From: Hyphomicrobium_A sp963724945
GTDB lineage: Bacteria > Pseudomonadota > Alphaproteobacteria > Rhizobiales > Hyphomicrobiaceae
DNA length: 64,000 nucleotides
Assembly (NCBI GenBank): GCA_963724945.1
Contig: CAVRWL010000003.1
Coordinates: 1,922,001-1,986,000, forward strand
Direction: 5' to 3'
Both the position numbers and the translations under genes were made by a program. Every line of letters begins with the position of its first letter. Position 1 is the stretch's first letter. This document shows, piece after piece, positions 48,577 to 56,638 of the stretch. The notes below the pieces were generated by a model. That model saw only the letters and a program-made list of their open reading frames with translations, ran no database searches and was not told where the DNA came from.

Positions 48577-48891
48577 ATATGTTATTTGGATGTGGTTTTA
48601 TTATTTTAAGATTTAAATTGTTTTGGAGGTAAAGATGGTTAAGATAGATAAAAAAATAGTAGATAAGAGGTAGTATAGAGTGTTAGAGATAAGAGTTGAT
48701 AGTATAGAAGAAATAGATGAGTATAATATTGAAGGGTGATATTTTATTGTTAAAGTTATAGAGTGATTTAGTGTGGGAGAAAAAGTAAATAATAGAATTT
48801 TTGGATTATAGTTGTAAATAAATAAATAATTGGAAGAGTTTTTTTATGGTGTAGTATAGAGATTTTAAGGAATGAAAGAAGATATTGTTGA
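48566..48891 (+). other. 326-base tract without any cytosine on the + strand
   Basis: From base 48566 through 48891 the + strand contains no C, while I count 78 G (24%). Both flanks contain C at normal density immediately outside. The pattern is that expected if every C of the + strand had been read or changed to T. Within it are a good ribosome site (GGAGGT at 48625-48630) and ATG at 48635. Confidence 0.9.
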
Positions 48892-48949
48892 CTTAGAGAT
48901 CGCGACGCGCAAGGCAGGTTATCCAGTGAAATATATGCTGGGCGAATAA
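48635..48949 (+). pseudogene. Possible C-to-T-converted coding sequence
   Basis: From ATG 48635, five bases after GGAGGT, the frame has in-frame TAG, TGA, TGA, TAG, TAA, TAA, TAG and TAA, then runs out of the C-free tract into GMKEDIVDLEIATRKAGYPV and stops at 48947-48949. If each T of these stops was once C, they become Gln or Arg codons and a 104-residue charged protein appears. Any stop codon can be repaired this way, so this is weak evidence for a gene; the start site and the smooth run into normal sequence are the main support. No family recognised. Confidence 0.3.
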
Positions 48950-49094
48950 CACGCTATATAAACGATATGCGCATCACTATATAGGTCGAGCTCTGAACCA
49001 AACAGCCGGTGAAATGTAGAATATGATCGCAGGGAAAAGCGTTGCCTTCACTTAGAAAGATTAGAAGAAAAGAAGATACAAATAATTAGAATGA

Positions 49095-50279
49095 ATTCAG
49101 ATCGCGGACACTGCAAAATACTTTCAACACGTTGCCAGTCTAGATACGCTTAAATCTGATGACGACGGTGAACTGAAGTTGGCGGCCTCAGAGTTATTCA
49201 ACCGATTTAAGGACTACAAGATAGCCACTGTCACGCTGCATGATATGTCAATCGACGCGGTTGCACCTATTTTCGAGAGAATTAACAGTAAAGGTACGCC
49301 GCTGACCATGGTAGATTTGATGCGGGCCGCTACCTGGAGCGAAGAGTTCGATCTATTAGACGAAATAGGACTGATCACCGCCGACCTTATGGACAAAGAC
49401 TTCGGAGGCCTAGAAAAGAAGACTATCCTAAGGAATATTTCGGCCTCGGCGGGAGGAGGCTTTTCCGAGTTTAGCATTGATCAACTGCGGAGGTACGCAC
49501 CCGAACAGCTAAAGGGCGCGGTGCAAACTACTAAGAGCGCATATCTTCGAACAGTGGATTTTCTCACGACCGAACTGAATATTCCAAGTGATAAGCAACT
49601 ACCTTATGCCAATCAAGTGGTGGTTCTCAGCGAGGTGTTTCGCTTATTGAAGAAGCCGAGTCCCACTCAATTTGAAGCACTAAAGAAGTGGTTCTGGCGA
49701 ACGGCGGCCACCGGGTATTTTGGGGGATGGAACACGGGTAACATGGCTGCCGACCAAGAGGCGGCTAAGCAATTTGCTGATGGCAGGACGTCCGAGATGT
49801 TACCGACGCTGGTGGCGCCGAGTGCAAGAATTTGGCTTGAGCGGGAGTTTCGATCTAATTCTGCGCATTCACGGATGTTGGTATTGTTTTTGGTGTTCCA
49901 TGAACCATTGGACCTATTAACTGGTCAGAAAATCGACGTATCCAGCGCCTTACACCATTCCAACATGAAGGAATTTCACCATTTGTTCCCGCGCGATTTC
50001 ATTCGGAATGCTGGGATCGGTACGGTGAGGCAAGCAAACGCTTTGGCGAACATAGTCATGCTCACAGCCGGTAGCAATAAGGCGATCACGAATTGACCCC
50101 CAAGTGATTATCTGAAGCAGGCGCGGCAGCACCTTGGAGCTAAATTCAATGATGTTCTCAGGTCAAATTTAGTTTCTCCAGAAGCGTTCAAGGCGGCCAT
50201 GAAAGACGACTATAACGAATTTCTTTTTCAGAGGGCTTCTACTATTCACGAAATTATGACTGGGCTGGCAGGGTGGTAG
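49095..50279 (+). pseudogene. Truncated DUF262 / HNH nuclease gene (GmrSD-like)
   Basis: The frame 49095-50279 encodes the middle and C-terminal parts of a DUF262 protein. VAPIFERINSKGTPLTMVDLMRAATW is the DUF262 (GmrS-type NTPase) segment that follows the DGQQR-type motif; the N-terminal part is missing, and stops lie upstream of 49095. The HNH part is EFHHLFPRDFIRN with NALANIVMLTAGSNKAITN. A TGA at 50094-50096 then interrupts the usual PSDYLKQA end, which continues in frame to 50279; CGA (Arg) to TGA would explain it. GmrSD-like proteins restrict modified phage DNA. Base composition is clearly lower in GC than the flanks, which indicates transfer. Confidence 0.7.
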
Positions 50280-50283
50280 CCAG

Positions 50284-50409
50284 CGGGCCGGGCGCACCTT
50301 CACGCTGAGCTGGAGCGAGCTCAAGGACTGGGTGGGCGTGCGCGCGCAGGCCGGGCGTATGGCGCCCAAGGGCTTCCCGCGCTCCAACAAATTCGGCCCG
50401 GCGTTCTAA
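50284..50409 (+). pseudogene. Detached parC 3' end (second copy)
   Basis: In the frame RAGRTFTLSWSELKDWVGVR ... GFPRSNKFGPAF this 126-bp piece repeats the last part of parC (48438-48555) at roughly 85-90% identity and carries the normal ParC ending. The longest identical block, GCGCCCAAGGGCTTCCCGCG CTCCAACAA, is at the far end of both. It lies immediately after the DUF262 remnant. Confidence 0.75.
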
Positions 50410-50517
50410 GGGCTTTCGCGGCCCTCCGCTGCGCCGCCGCGCCGCAGGAGCTGCCGTCAAAGGACCACAAAGCAGGAGCGGCCTCTGGTGGCTCAGTGTC
50501 GCCCGTCGAGGTGCGTC

Positions 50518-51572
50518 ATGGTATCCGCGATCAGAATGACGTCGCGCTGGCCCCGCAGTCTCCAGCTCTTGTGCGCGCTCATCGGCACGGTCGTCTGCTT
50601 CCTCATACAGCTACCCATCGAATTGCGCAGCATCGGCGACCGTTTGCCGTGTTTTCTCGCCTGCGTCTTCATGATCGCCCTGCTGTTCGGCCGCTTGTCC
50701 GGGGGCGCCGCCGTGGTGTTGTCCTCGTTGCTGTCGGCTCCTTCTTCGAGCCGCACAACAGCTTCCAGCTGCTGCGCGCGCTCGACCTGCTGCAGATCCA
50801 GATCTACGCCCTTCTCGCCTCGGGCGGCGTCATTCTCGGCGATCAGATTCGGCGCACGCTCATTGAGCAGTCCGTCTCCAACCAGGTACTTTCGGCCGAA
50901 GACGCCCGCAAGGGCCTGCGCTTGCGCGAGGTGGCGCACCGGGTCGCGAACAATTTCTCCTCTCTCGACGCACTCATCCGCCAGCGGGCCAAAGTCTCGA
51001 GCGATCCCAAGATGAAATTTGCGTTCGAGCAGGCGAGCGAGCTCGTTCACGTGGTGGCGCGCTTGACCAACCGCCTCTCCAACGTCGACGAGTGCGGCGC
51101 AGTGAACAGTCGCGTCTTCGTGCGGGACGTGTGCGAGGATCTCAAAGCCTGCGCTCCGAGGGCGACAGTGTTCGAGTACGACGCTGAGAGCCACGAGCTT
51201 CCGTTGAACATCGCCGTTCCTCTCGGTCTCATCATCAACGAGCTGGTGACGAACGCCTTGTAGTACGCCTTCCCCGACGGCACGCCGGGCCGGGTGAAGG
51301 TGACATTTGCGCGACTGGGCCCGGGGCTGCGGCTCGCGGTCGAGGACAACGGCGTGGGGATGAAAGGTGAGGTGCGCGGCACCGGTATCGGCTTGCCGCT
51401 CCTCAACAACCTCGCACGCTCGCGAAATGGGAAGATCGAGGTCAACTCGGACGAGCGCGGTACATTGGTAATCGTCACCTTCCCGGCCCGCGATCTGCCG
51501 CAGGAGACAGCGGCCGAAGCGCTTCCGCCTTTTCTCCACGTAGCTTGGGGCCGCGCAGGCGAGGCGCGCTGA
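50518..51572 (+). pseudogene. HWE/HisKA_2-type sensor histidine kinase, frameshift and stop
   Basis: From ATG 50518 a DUF4118-like membrane part is read (LLCALIGTVVCFLIQL, PCFLACVFMIALLFGRLSGGAAVVLSSLLSA). Near 50738 the frame shifts to SFFEPHNSFQLLRALD and the phospho-acceptor helix LREVAHRVANNFSSLDALI. The ATPase domain has the N box INELVTNAL, then TAG at 51262-51264 where Lys is expected (NALxYAFPDG), then VEDNGVGM and GTGIGLPLLNN. Kinases of this class usually pair with a PhyR-type general stress response; none is seen here. With a shift and a stop in the ATP site it is probably inactive. Confidence 0.7.
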
Positions 51573-51575
51573 GTT

Positions 51576-51640
51576 CAAGGGCTTCCCGTGCTCCGACAAG
51601 CTCGCCCCCGCGTTCCGACAAGTTTGGCCCGGCGTTCTGA
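51576..51640 (+). pseudogene. Third, decayed parC 3' fragment
   Basis: CAAGGGCTTCCCGTGCTCCG at 51576 matches CAAGGGCTTCCCGCGCTCCA of the other two copies with two changes, and CCGACAAGTTTGGCCCGGCG TTCTGA matches the ParC end a second time right after it. It follows the histidine-kinase stop by four bases. Confidence 0.6.
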
Positions 51641-51700
51641 GCGCTCGCCATGAAAAAGGGCCCCGGTGTTGCCGGAGCCCTGAACTTCTACGCGCTTTTA

Positions 51701-51958
51701 TCAATAGCGGCAGTAGCGCCGACCGTGCCGGTAGTAGCAATCGCGATACTCCGAATCCGCGATGGCCGCCCCGACGGCGGCACCGAGGATGCCGAGCGCA
51801 ATCCATTTGCCGTTGTGCCAATAGCCGCGGTGCCCATGGCGATAGGCATAGTGATGCCCGCGGCCGTGGTGGCCGCGGTCGTAAGCCTGCGCGGCGGGAA
51901 TGACCGTCCCTGCCGACAGCGCAGCCGCCAGCGCGAGCGTTGCAATCCTTTTGCTCAT
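51701..51958 (-). CDS. Small exported His/Tyr-rich protein
   Basis: The 85-residue product has a signal peptide (IATLALAAALSAGTVIPAAQA) and a short mature part rich in His, Tyr, Gly and Arg (RGHHGRGHHYAYRHGHRGYWH), a glycine-rich hydrophobic patch (ALGILGAAVGAAIAD) and two Cys near the end. Similar small periplasmic proteins are common in Hyphomicrobiales; the His run may bind metal. ATG 51958 is preceded by AAGGAGAG. The gene marks the return to undamaged sequence. Confidence 0.7.
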   Translation of the reverse strand: MSKRIATLALAAALSAGTVIPAAQAYDRGHHGRGHHYAYRHGHRGYWHNGKWIALGILGAAVGAAIADSEYRDCYYRHGRRYCRY

Positions 51959-52208
51959 GGTGAAACTCTCCTTTGTTTCAAGGTTCTAGGCCCGCTCTGC
52001 GGCGAAGCTCATGATGGAACCCCGTTCGTTAACGCGGGTGCCGCTGATTGGTTGCGTGCCAATTGCGGTAAGCCCGGCTCGCTGGTCCCATAAGAGATTG
52101 TGATTACAGGCCGGCGGCGCCGCGGCCGTAGGCTTGCCGACGAGCCGTAATGCGAAGAAGCAAGAGCCGGGCGATAAGCCCGCGCCTGGTGGAGGAAATC
52201 GAGAGCCC

Positions 52209-52244
52209 ATGTCGCTCAAACAAACCATGTCGCTCAAACAAACC
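52209..52244 (+). repeat. 18-bp tandem repeat at the start of the pentapeptide gene
   Basis: ATGTCGCTCAAACAAACC occurs twice in exact tandem (52209-52226, 52227-52244), followed by a third partial copy (ATGTCACTCAGAAAA). Each unit supplies an ATG and adds MSLKQT before the signal peptide. Confidence 0.9.
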
Positions 52245-53051
52245 ATGTCACTCAGAAAATCTGTCGGCGCAATCTGCCTTGCCCTCCTCGCGCTCGCCGC
52301 CGGTCCCTCGGTGCGCGCGCAGGACCTGTTGCAGTACCTCGACCTCAAGTCTGACGACTTCACCAAGGCCGACATGACGCGTGCGGATGTCGAGAAGGCG
52401 ATCGCGGCCGCGGGGACGGGCGGCAGCGTCGACTTCAATGGCAAGCGGCTCAACCGCCTCGACCTCTCCGGCCTCGACCTGCATGGGGCCAACCTGCAGG
52501 CGGCGCGCCTCAATGGCACAAATCTCAGCGGCGCCAATCTCAAAGATGCCAAGCTCGATTCGGCCTGGGGGCTCAAAGCGGACCTGACGGGCGCGGATCT
52601 TCAAGGCGCGAGCCTCATCTCGGCGCAGCTCATGGACGCCAAGCTCGATAAGGCGAACCTCACTGGCGCCCGCGTCGCCGGCGACCTGTCGCGCGCGAGC
52701 TTTGCGCAAGCTCACCTCGACGGCATCAACCTGCAGGACGGCAAGCCCATGCCGTTCAGCCGTCACCACCGCCTCGTCCTACGCTCAGCGAAGCTCGACG
52801 GCGCAAGCTTGAAGAACGCAGGGCTGGTCGGCGCCAACCTGGAGTTCGCCTCCCTGCGCGATGCCGATCTGTCGGGAGCGATCCTCGCCGGCGCTGCGCT
52901 CGCCGGTGCCGATTTGCGCGGCGCCAACGTGACGGGCGCGGACTTCAACGGGGCCGATCTCGGCAACGCGCATCTGGAGACGCTGTCGGGGCGCGAGGCC
53001 GCCGTCAATCTCGACAAGGCGCGCAACCTGGAGCAGGCCTACGTGAAGTGA
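52209..53051 (+). CDS. Exported pentapeptide-repeat protein
   Basis: From ATG 52209 the product is 280 residues. After a signal peptide (SVGAICLALLALAAGPSVRAQ) come many A(D/N)LxX-type pentapeptides (LSGLDLHGANLQAARLNGTNLSGANLKDAKLD, later ADLSGAILAGAALAGADLRG ANVTGADFNGADLG), which fold as a right-handed quadrilateral beta-helix. It is probably periplasmic. Three in-frame ATGs (52209, 52227, 52245) come from a tandem repeat; GGTGGAGG lies upstream of the first. A gyrase-protecting role is known for cytoplasmic relatives but is not supported for an exported protein. Confidence 0.8.
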   Translation: MSLKQTMSLKQTMSLRKSVGAICLALLALAAGPSVRAQDLLQYLDLKSDDFTKADMTRADVEKAIAAAGTGGSVDFNGKRLNRLDLSGLDLHGANLQAARLNGTNLSGANLKDAKLDSAWGLKADLTGADLQGASLISAQLMDAKLDKANLTGARVAGDLSRASFAQAHLDGINLQDGKPMPFSRHHRLVLRSAKLDGASLKNAGLVGANLEFASLRDADLSGAILAGAALAGADLRGANVTGADFNGADLGNAHLETLSGREAAVNLDKARNLEQAYVK

Positions 53052-53323
53052 GCGCGGGCGGCGCACGAGCCCTCCCAACGAGGGCCCACGCGCCGATGCA
53101 GAGCGGAGCCTACTCCGGCACCTGCTCGCCCTATCCGCCGAACTCGGCGGGAAAATCCTTCCCGCAGCCCGTCCCGCATCGGAAGAACGGTCTCGGCATA
53201 GTTGATGTGGACGCCGGGGGTGAGCTTCAGCGTCGGTCTCGGGTGCTGGCCAAACCGGCAAAGCGGCCCCCGTGTATCCCTGCTGCGCTTGCCCGGGAAA
53301 CGGGCGGCGGCTAGGAGTCGTCC

Positions 53324-53791
53324 ATGGGACGCACGGGCACGAAGCTTTCCCTCGCCGCGGCTGTGATGTTGCTCGCGGGCGCGGCGCAGGCGCAGACTGG
53401 CGCGACGCCCGCCCCCGAGCAATGCGCCAAGGCCGAGTTCGAGGACGTTGTCGACGATGCGGCGGCCGCGCTGCGCGACCTCAATGCGAAGAACAAGCCG
53501 GCGTTCCAGGAGAAGCTGCGCCAGCTCAAGCAGAAGCGCGGCTGGACCACCGACGAGTTCCTGAAACAGGCCGCCCCCTTTGTGCGCGACGACAAGATCG
53601 CGGTCTTCGACCAGGATTCGGAGCGGCTGTTGAGCGACATCTCCAGCCAAGGCCAGCAGGGGGCCGCGGCCCCGACGCCCGACTGCGCGCTGCTGCTTGA
53701 ATTGCGCGCGCGCATGAAGGTGCTCGTCGAGACGCAGGCGGCGAAGTGGACCTACATGTTCCAGAAGCTCGACGCGGCGCTGGCGCAGTAG
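53324..53791 (+). CDS. Exported hypothetical protein
   Basis: The 155-residue protein has a signal peptide (LSLAAAVMLLAGAAQAQ) and a helical mature part with two Cys (EQCAKAEFEDVV and PDCALLLELRARMKVL), which could pair. No family is recognised. ATG 53324 follows TAGGAGTCGTCC. It is not closely linked to a neighbour and is followed by the second 155-bp repeat element. Confidence 0.65.
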   Translation: MGRTGTKLSLAAAVMLLAGAAQAQTGATPAPEQCAKAEFEDVVDDAAAALRDLNAKNKPAFQEKLRQLKQKRGWTTDEFLKQAAPFVRDDKIAVFDQDSERLLSDISSQGQQGAAAPTPDCALLLELRARMKVLVETQAAKWTYMFQKLDAALAQ

Positions 53792-53822
53792 GGGACGGCA
53801 TATGCCGCGTTTGCCTCTCCGA

Positions 53823-53979
53823 CCCGTCATCCGGGACGAGTGGCGGCGTAAGCTGCCACGAGATCCGGGATCTTGCGTCTCGCGCGTTGGCTGCAAGCAC
53901 GATCCCGTGTCTGCGCCGCATCACTCGCGTGCTTCATGCTGGAAGCATGCCTTCGGCATGACGCGCACGGGATGACGGG
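53823..53979. repeat. 157-bp element with CCCGTCATCC terminal inverted repeats, copy 2
   Basis: The element starts CCCGTCATCCG (53823-53833) and ends CGGGATGACGGG (53968-53979), inverted ends like those at 40011-40165. Internal pairs (AGATCCGGGATCTTG; GCATGCCTTCGGCATG) give further hairpins. It lies between the convergent exported-protein and arginyltransferase genes and may also end transcription. Confidence 0.6.
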
Positions 53980-53990
53980 TAGTGGCGGCA

Positions 53991-54737
53991 TCAGCCGCGG
54001 CGCACCCAGCCGTTGGGGCCCAGCAGCTCCTGCGGCGTGAAGCGCATCTTGTAGCTCATCTTGCGCGAGCCGGTGATCCAATAGCCCAAGTAGAGATAAG
54101 GCAGGCCGAGCTGGCGCGCATAAGCGATGTGCTCGAGGATCATGTAGGTGCCGAGACTCAATTGCTCGGCCGTCGGGTCGTAGAAGCTGTAGACCATCGA
54201 CACGCCGTCCGAGAGCAGATCGCACAGCGCGGCGGCCGCGAGCGGCCACGTCTCGGGGCGGCTGTCGAGCGGCTGCTCCGGCTTCAGGCGGTACTCGGTG
54301 ACGAACGTGTTGATGACGCTGTCCTCGACCATCATCGCGTAATCGAGCACCGTCATGTCGGCCATGCCGCCGTCGGCGTGGCGCGCATCGATGTAGCGGC
54401 GGAACAGGCCGAACTGCTCCGAGGTCGGCTCAGGCTTGCGGCGCAGCGTGGCCACGTGACGGTTTCTCTCCGTCACCCGGCGCATCGAGCGCCCGGGCTC
54501 GAACTCATCGACGATGACGCGCACCGAGACGCACGCGTGGCAGCCCTCGCAGTAGGGCATATAGGCGATGTTCTGCGAGCGACGGAAGCCGCCGCGCAAC
54601 AGGTTGTCGATGAGGCTCGCCGGCTTCTCCTGCGTCAGGTGGGTAAAGAGCTTGCGCTCCTGGCGTCCGGGCAGGTAGGGGCAAGGCTGAGGGGCGGTGA
54701 CGTAGAATTCCGGAAAGTGCTTTTGCTGTTCCGTCAT
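53991..54737 (-). CDS. bpt: Bpt/Ate aminoacyltransferase (arginyl- or leucyl-tRNA--protein transferase)
   Basis: The enzyme adds an amino acid (Leu for Bpt, Arg for Ate) from tRNA to N-terminal acidic residues, marking proteins for ClpAP/ClpS degradation. The 248-residue product has the N-terminal CPYLPGRQERKLFTHL with its Cys, YCEGCHACVSVRVIVDEF with three more Cys, RRVTERNR, and the GNAT-like C-terminal half with YLYLGYWITGSRKMSYK. Bacterial family members this size are usually Bpt; the donor is inferred. The gene is near parC, a usual arrangement in this order. Confidence 0.88.
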   Translation of the reverse strand: MTEQQKHFPEFYVTAPQPCPYLPGRQERKLFTHLTQEKPASLIDNLLRGGFRRSQNIAYMPYCEGCHACVSVRVIVDEFEPGRSMRRVTERNRHVATLRRKPEPTSEQFGLFRRYIDARHADGGMADMTVLDYAMMVEDSVINTFVTEYRLKPEQPLDSRPETWPLAAAALCDLLSDGVSMVYSFYDPTAEQLSLGTYMILEHIAYARQLGLPYLYLGYWITGSRKMSYKMRFTPQELLGPNGWVRRG

Positions 54738-54899
54738 TCGATGGCGTCCCTCACTGGGTTGAGGCCGGGGCCTTGCGCGTCGCCCGCAGATGATAAGTGA
54801 GCCTCGAGGGCGTGATCAAGGCGAAGCGCGAAGGGTAGCAAACGATCTTGGGGGGCGAAGCTCCACCCGTGTGGCTTTGCTGCAGCGCTCCCATAAACT

Positions 54900-55805
54900 T
54901 CATCCGAATCCCTTGGTCGCCGTCTTTCCGTAGGAGGCATTCTCCTCCAGGAAGCCGACAATTAGGCTGGCAACGTCAATGCCGGTCGCCCCCTCGATCC
55001 CCTCCAGACCCGGGGAGGAGTTAACCTCCATGACCAGGGGGCCACGGTCGGAGCGGACCATGTCGACGCCGCTGACGTTCAGCCCTACGGCCGCCGCAGC
55101 GCGCTCGGCGGCGTGGCGCTCCTCGGAGGTAAGCTCGACCCGGATGGCGGTGGCGCCACGGTGAATGTTGGCGCGGAACTCGCCCGCCCGGCCGATGCGC
55201 TTGATGGCGGCGACCACCTCGCCGCCGACGACGAAGGCGCGCACGTCGCTGCCGCTCGCCTCGCGGATGAACTCCTGCACCATGATGTTGACGTTGGCGG
55301 CTGAGAACGCCTCGATGATGGACTTGGCCGAGCCTTCGGTCTCGGCGAGGATCACGCCCACTCCTTGCGTGCCTTCCAAGAGCTTGATCACGATGGGGAC
55401 GCCGCCCACCTCCTTGATCACGTCCTCGGCCTTGCGCGGCCCGTGCGCGAAGGCCGTGACGGGCAGTCCGATGCCCTCGCGCGCGAGGATCTGCAACGCG
55501 CGCAGCTTGTCGCGCGAGCGGCCAATCGCCACGCTCTCGTTCAATGGATAGACGCCCTGCATCTCGAACTGGCGCAGGACGGCGAGGCCGTAGTGCGTGA
55601 TCGAGGCGCCGATGCGCGGGATGACGGCATCGTAGATGGGGAGCCGCCGGCCGTTGTAGCGCAGCACGGGCTGGTTCGAGGTGATGTTCATGTGCACGTG
55701 CAGCGTGTTGACTACGTCGATCGAGTGGCCGCGCGCGCGCGCCGCCTCGCACAGACGCACGTGGGAGTAGAGCTGCGGATTGCGGGCCAGCATGACGAAG
55801 CGCAT
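54900..55805 (-). CDS. rimK: RimK-type ATP-grasp ligase
   Basis: RimK adds glutamates to the C terminus of ribosomal protein S6; relatives make other amino-acid-tailed products. The 301-residue protein has the RimK N-terminal domain (MRFVMLARNPQLYSHVRLCEAA), the ATP-grasp core with PIVIKLLEGTQGVGVILAET, VQEFIREASGSDVRAFVVGG, and the metal-binding end GPLVMEVNSSPGLEGIEGATG. It stands alone without the protease gene often found next to rimK. Start is ATG 55803-55805 after GGAGTG. Confidence 0.88.
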   Translation of the reverse strand: MRFVMLARNPQLYSHVRLCEAARARGHSIDVVNTLHVHMNITSNQPVLRYNGRRLPIYDAVIPRIGASITHYGLAVLRQFEMQGVYPLNESVAIGRSRDKLRALQILAREGIGLPVTAFAHGPRKAEDVIKEVGGVPIVIKLLEGTQGVGVILAETEGSAKSIIEAFSAANVNIMVQEFIREASGSDVRAFVVGGEVVAAIKRIGRAGEFRANIHRGATAIRVELTSEERHAAERAAAAVGLNVSGVDMVRSDRGPLVMEVNSSPGLEGIEGATGIDVASLIVGFLEENASYGKTATKGFG

Positions 55806-56184
55806 GGAGCACTCCTGGGGACGGCTCGTTCCTCACGGAAGCGGCTTGCTTCCGTCAGGACGGGAACCTCGCTCTAAAAGCTTCAGGGCAGAGCACGATC
55901 GCAACTTGGAACGGCTATGACGCCGTGATTCCGTTCCGCCGATCCTGCTCTAGTGCGCCGGTCCTAACCAGGGGTGAACCCCTGCCAGGCGGCCGGCCAG
56001 TCATTTCCCGGCAATTGAGAGCAAAGTGAGGCTTTGCGCGGCTCTTTCCCACGCGGGCGGTGCGCTGCAACCCTTGCGCCACGGCCCGGGCACGGCACAC
56101 CCCGAGCGTTTGCGGTCTTTGGCCCTGGCGGCTCCGGTGTGGGTGCCTTTGCGATAGGCGCCTTGCCGCAAAAGGCGGCGTCGC
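55806..56184. other. Intergenic stretch with hairpins
   Basis: No gene is seen in these 379 bases. A perfect 8-bp hairpin (ACGGAAGC, loop GGCTT, GCTTCCGT at 55835-55855) lies just upstream of rimK and would be in its leader. Another inverted pair (TAGGCG near 56155 and CGCCTA near 56188) sits at the end of the following leftward gene and may terminate it. Confidence 0.4.
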
Positions 56185-56439
56185 CTAGACCCGTTTCGGA
56201 GCCCCCGGAGGCTGTCCGATCGAGAGCGAGGAATCCGGCTCCGCCGGCGAGACGGCTGCCGGAGCGGCCTCCTCGTCGGGATCGATCGAGGCGTAGAGCA
56301 GACACGCCGAACCAGCGACGGATATGAAAAGAATGAGGATGCCAAGGAGGGCGCGCTTCAGCGCCCAGCCGAGCGTTGGAACTCTGAGCACCGCAACGGT
56401 ATCCCCCTCCACGCGCGACGGCGTCGTGGTCGTCGACAT
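56185..56439 (-). CDS. Small single-span membrane protein
   Basis: The 84-residue product has one clear membrane helix (LLGILILFISVAGSACLLYA) flanked by polar, low-complexity tails: a Thr-rich N terminus and a Pro/Ser/Ala-rich C terminus. No family recognised. Start is ATG 56439. The gene may be independent; the next leftward gene is rimK, 379 bp on. Confidence 0.5.
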   Translation of the reverse strand: MSTTTTPSRVEGDTVAVLRVPTLGWALKRALLGILILFISVAGSACLLYASIDPDEEAAPAAVSPAEPDSSLSIGQPPGAPKRV

Positions 56440-56638
56440 AGCTCGTTACACTCTCTTAAGCTGGATTGAAAAGTTCCCCCCGTTGGCCGCTTTGGCAGCC
56501 AACCGCTCATCCATGAAAGAGGCGCGCTTGCCGGTCAAGGCCTGTCGTCGGTCGGCGTCCTATTCGCAAGCGCGCGTGTTGGGCCGGCAACGGTTTGCAA
56601 CAGCGAACGCCCGCGCACGCCGGCGTTGCGCGGGCGCG

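Noticed and set aside
48635..48949. Taking repair of all in-frame stops by T-to-C as proof of a gene in the C-free tract
   Set aside because: Every stop codon begins with T, so any frame opens under this rule; I keep the gene call at low confidence.
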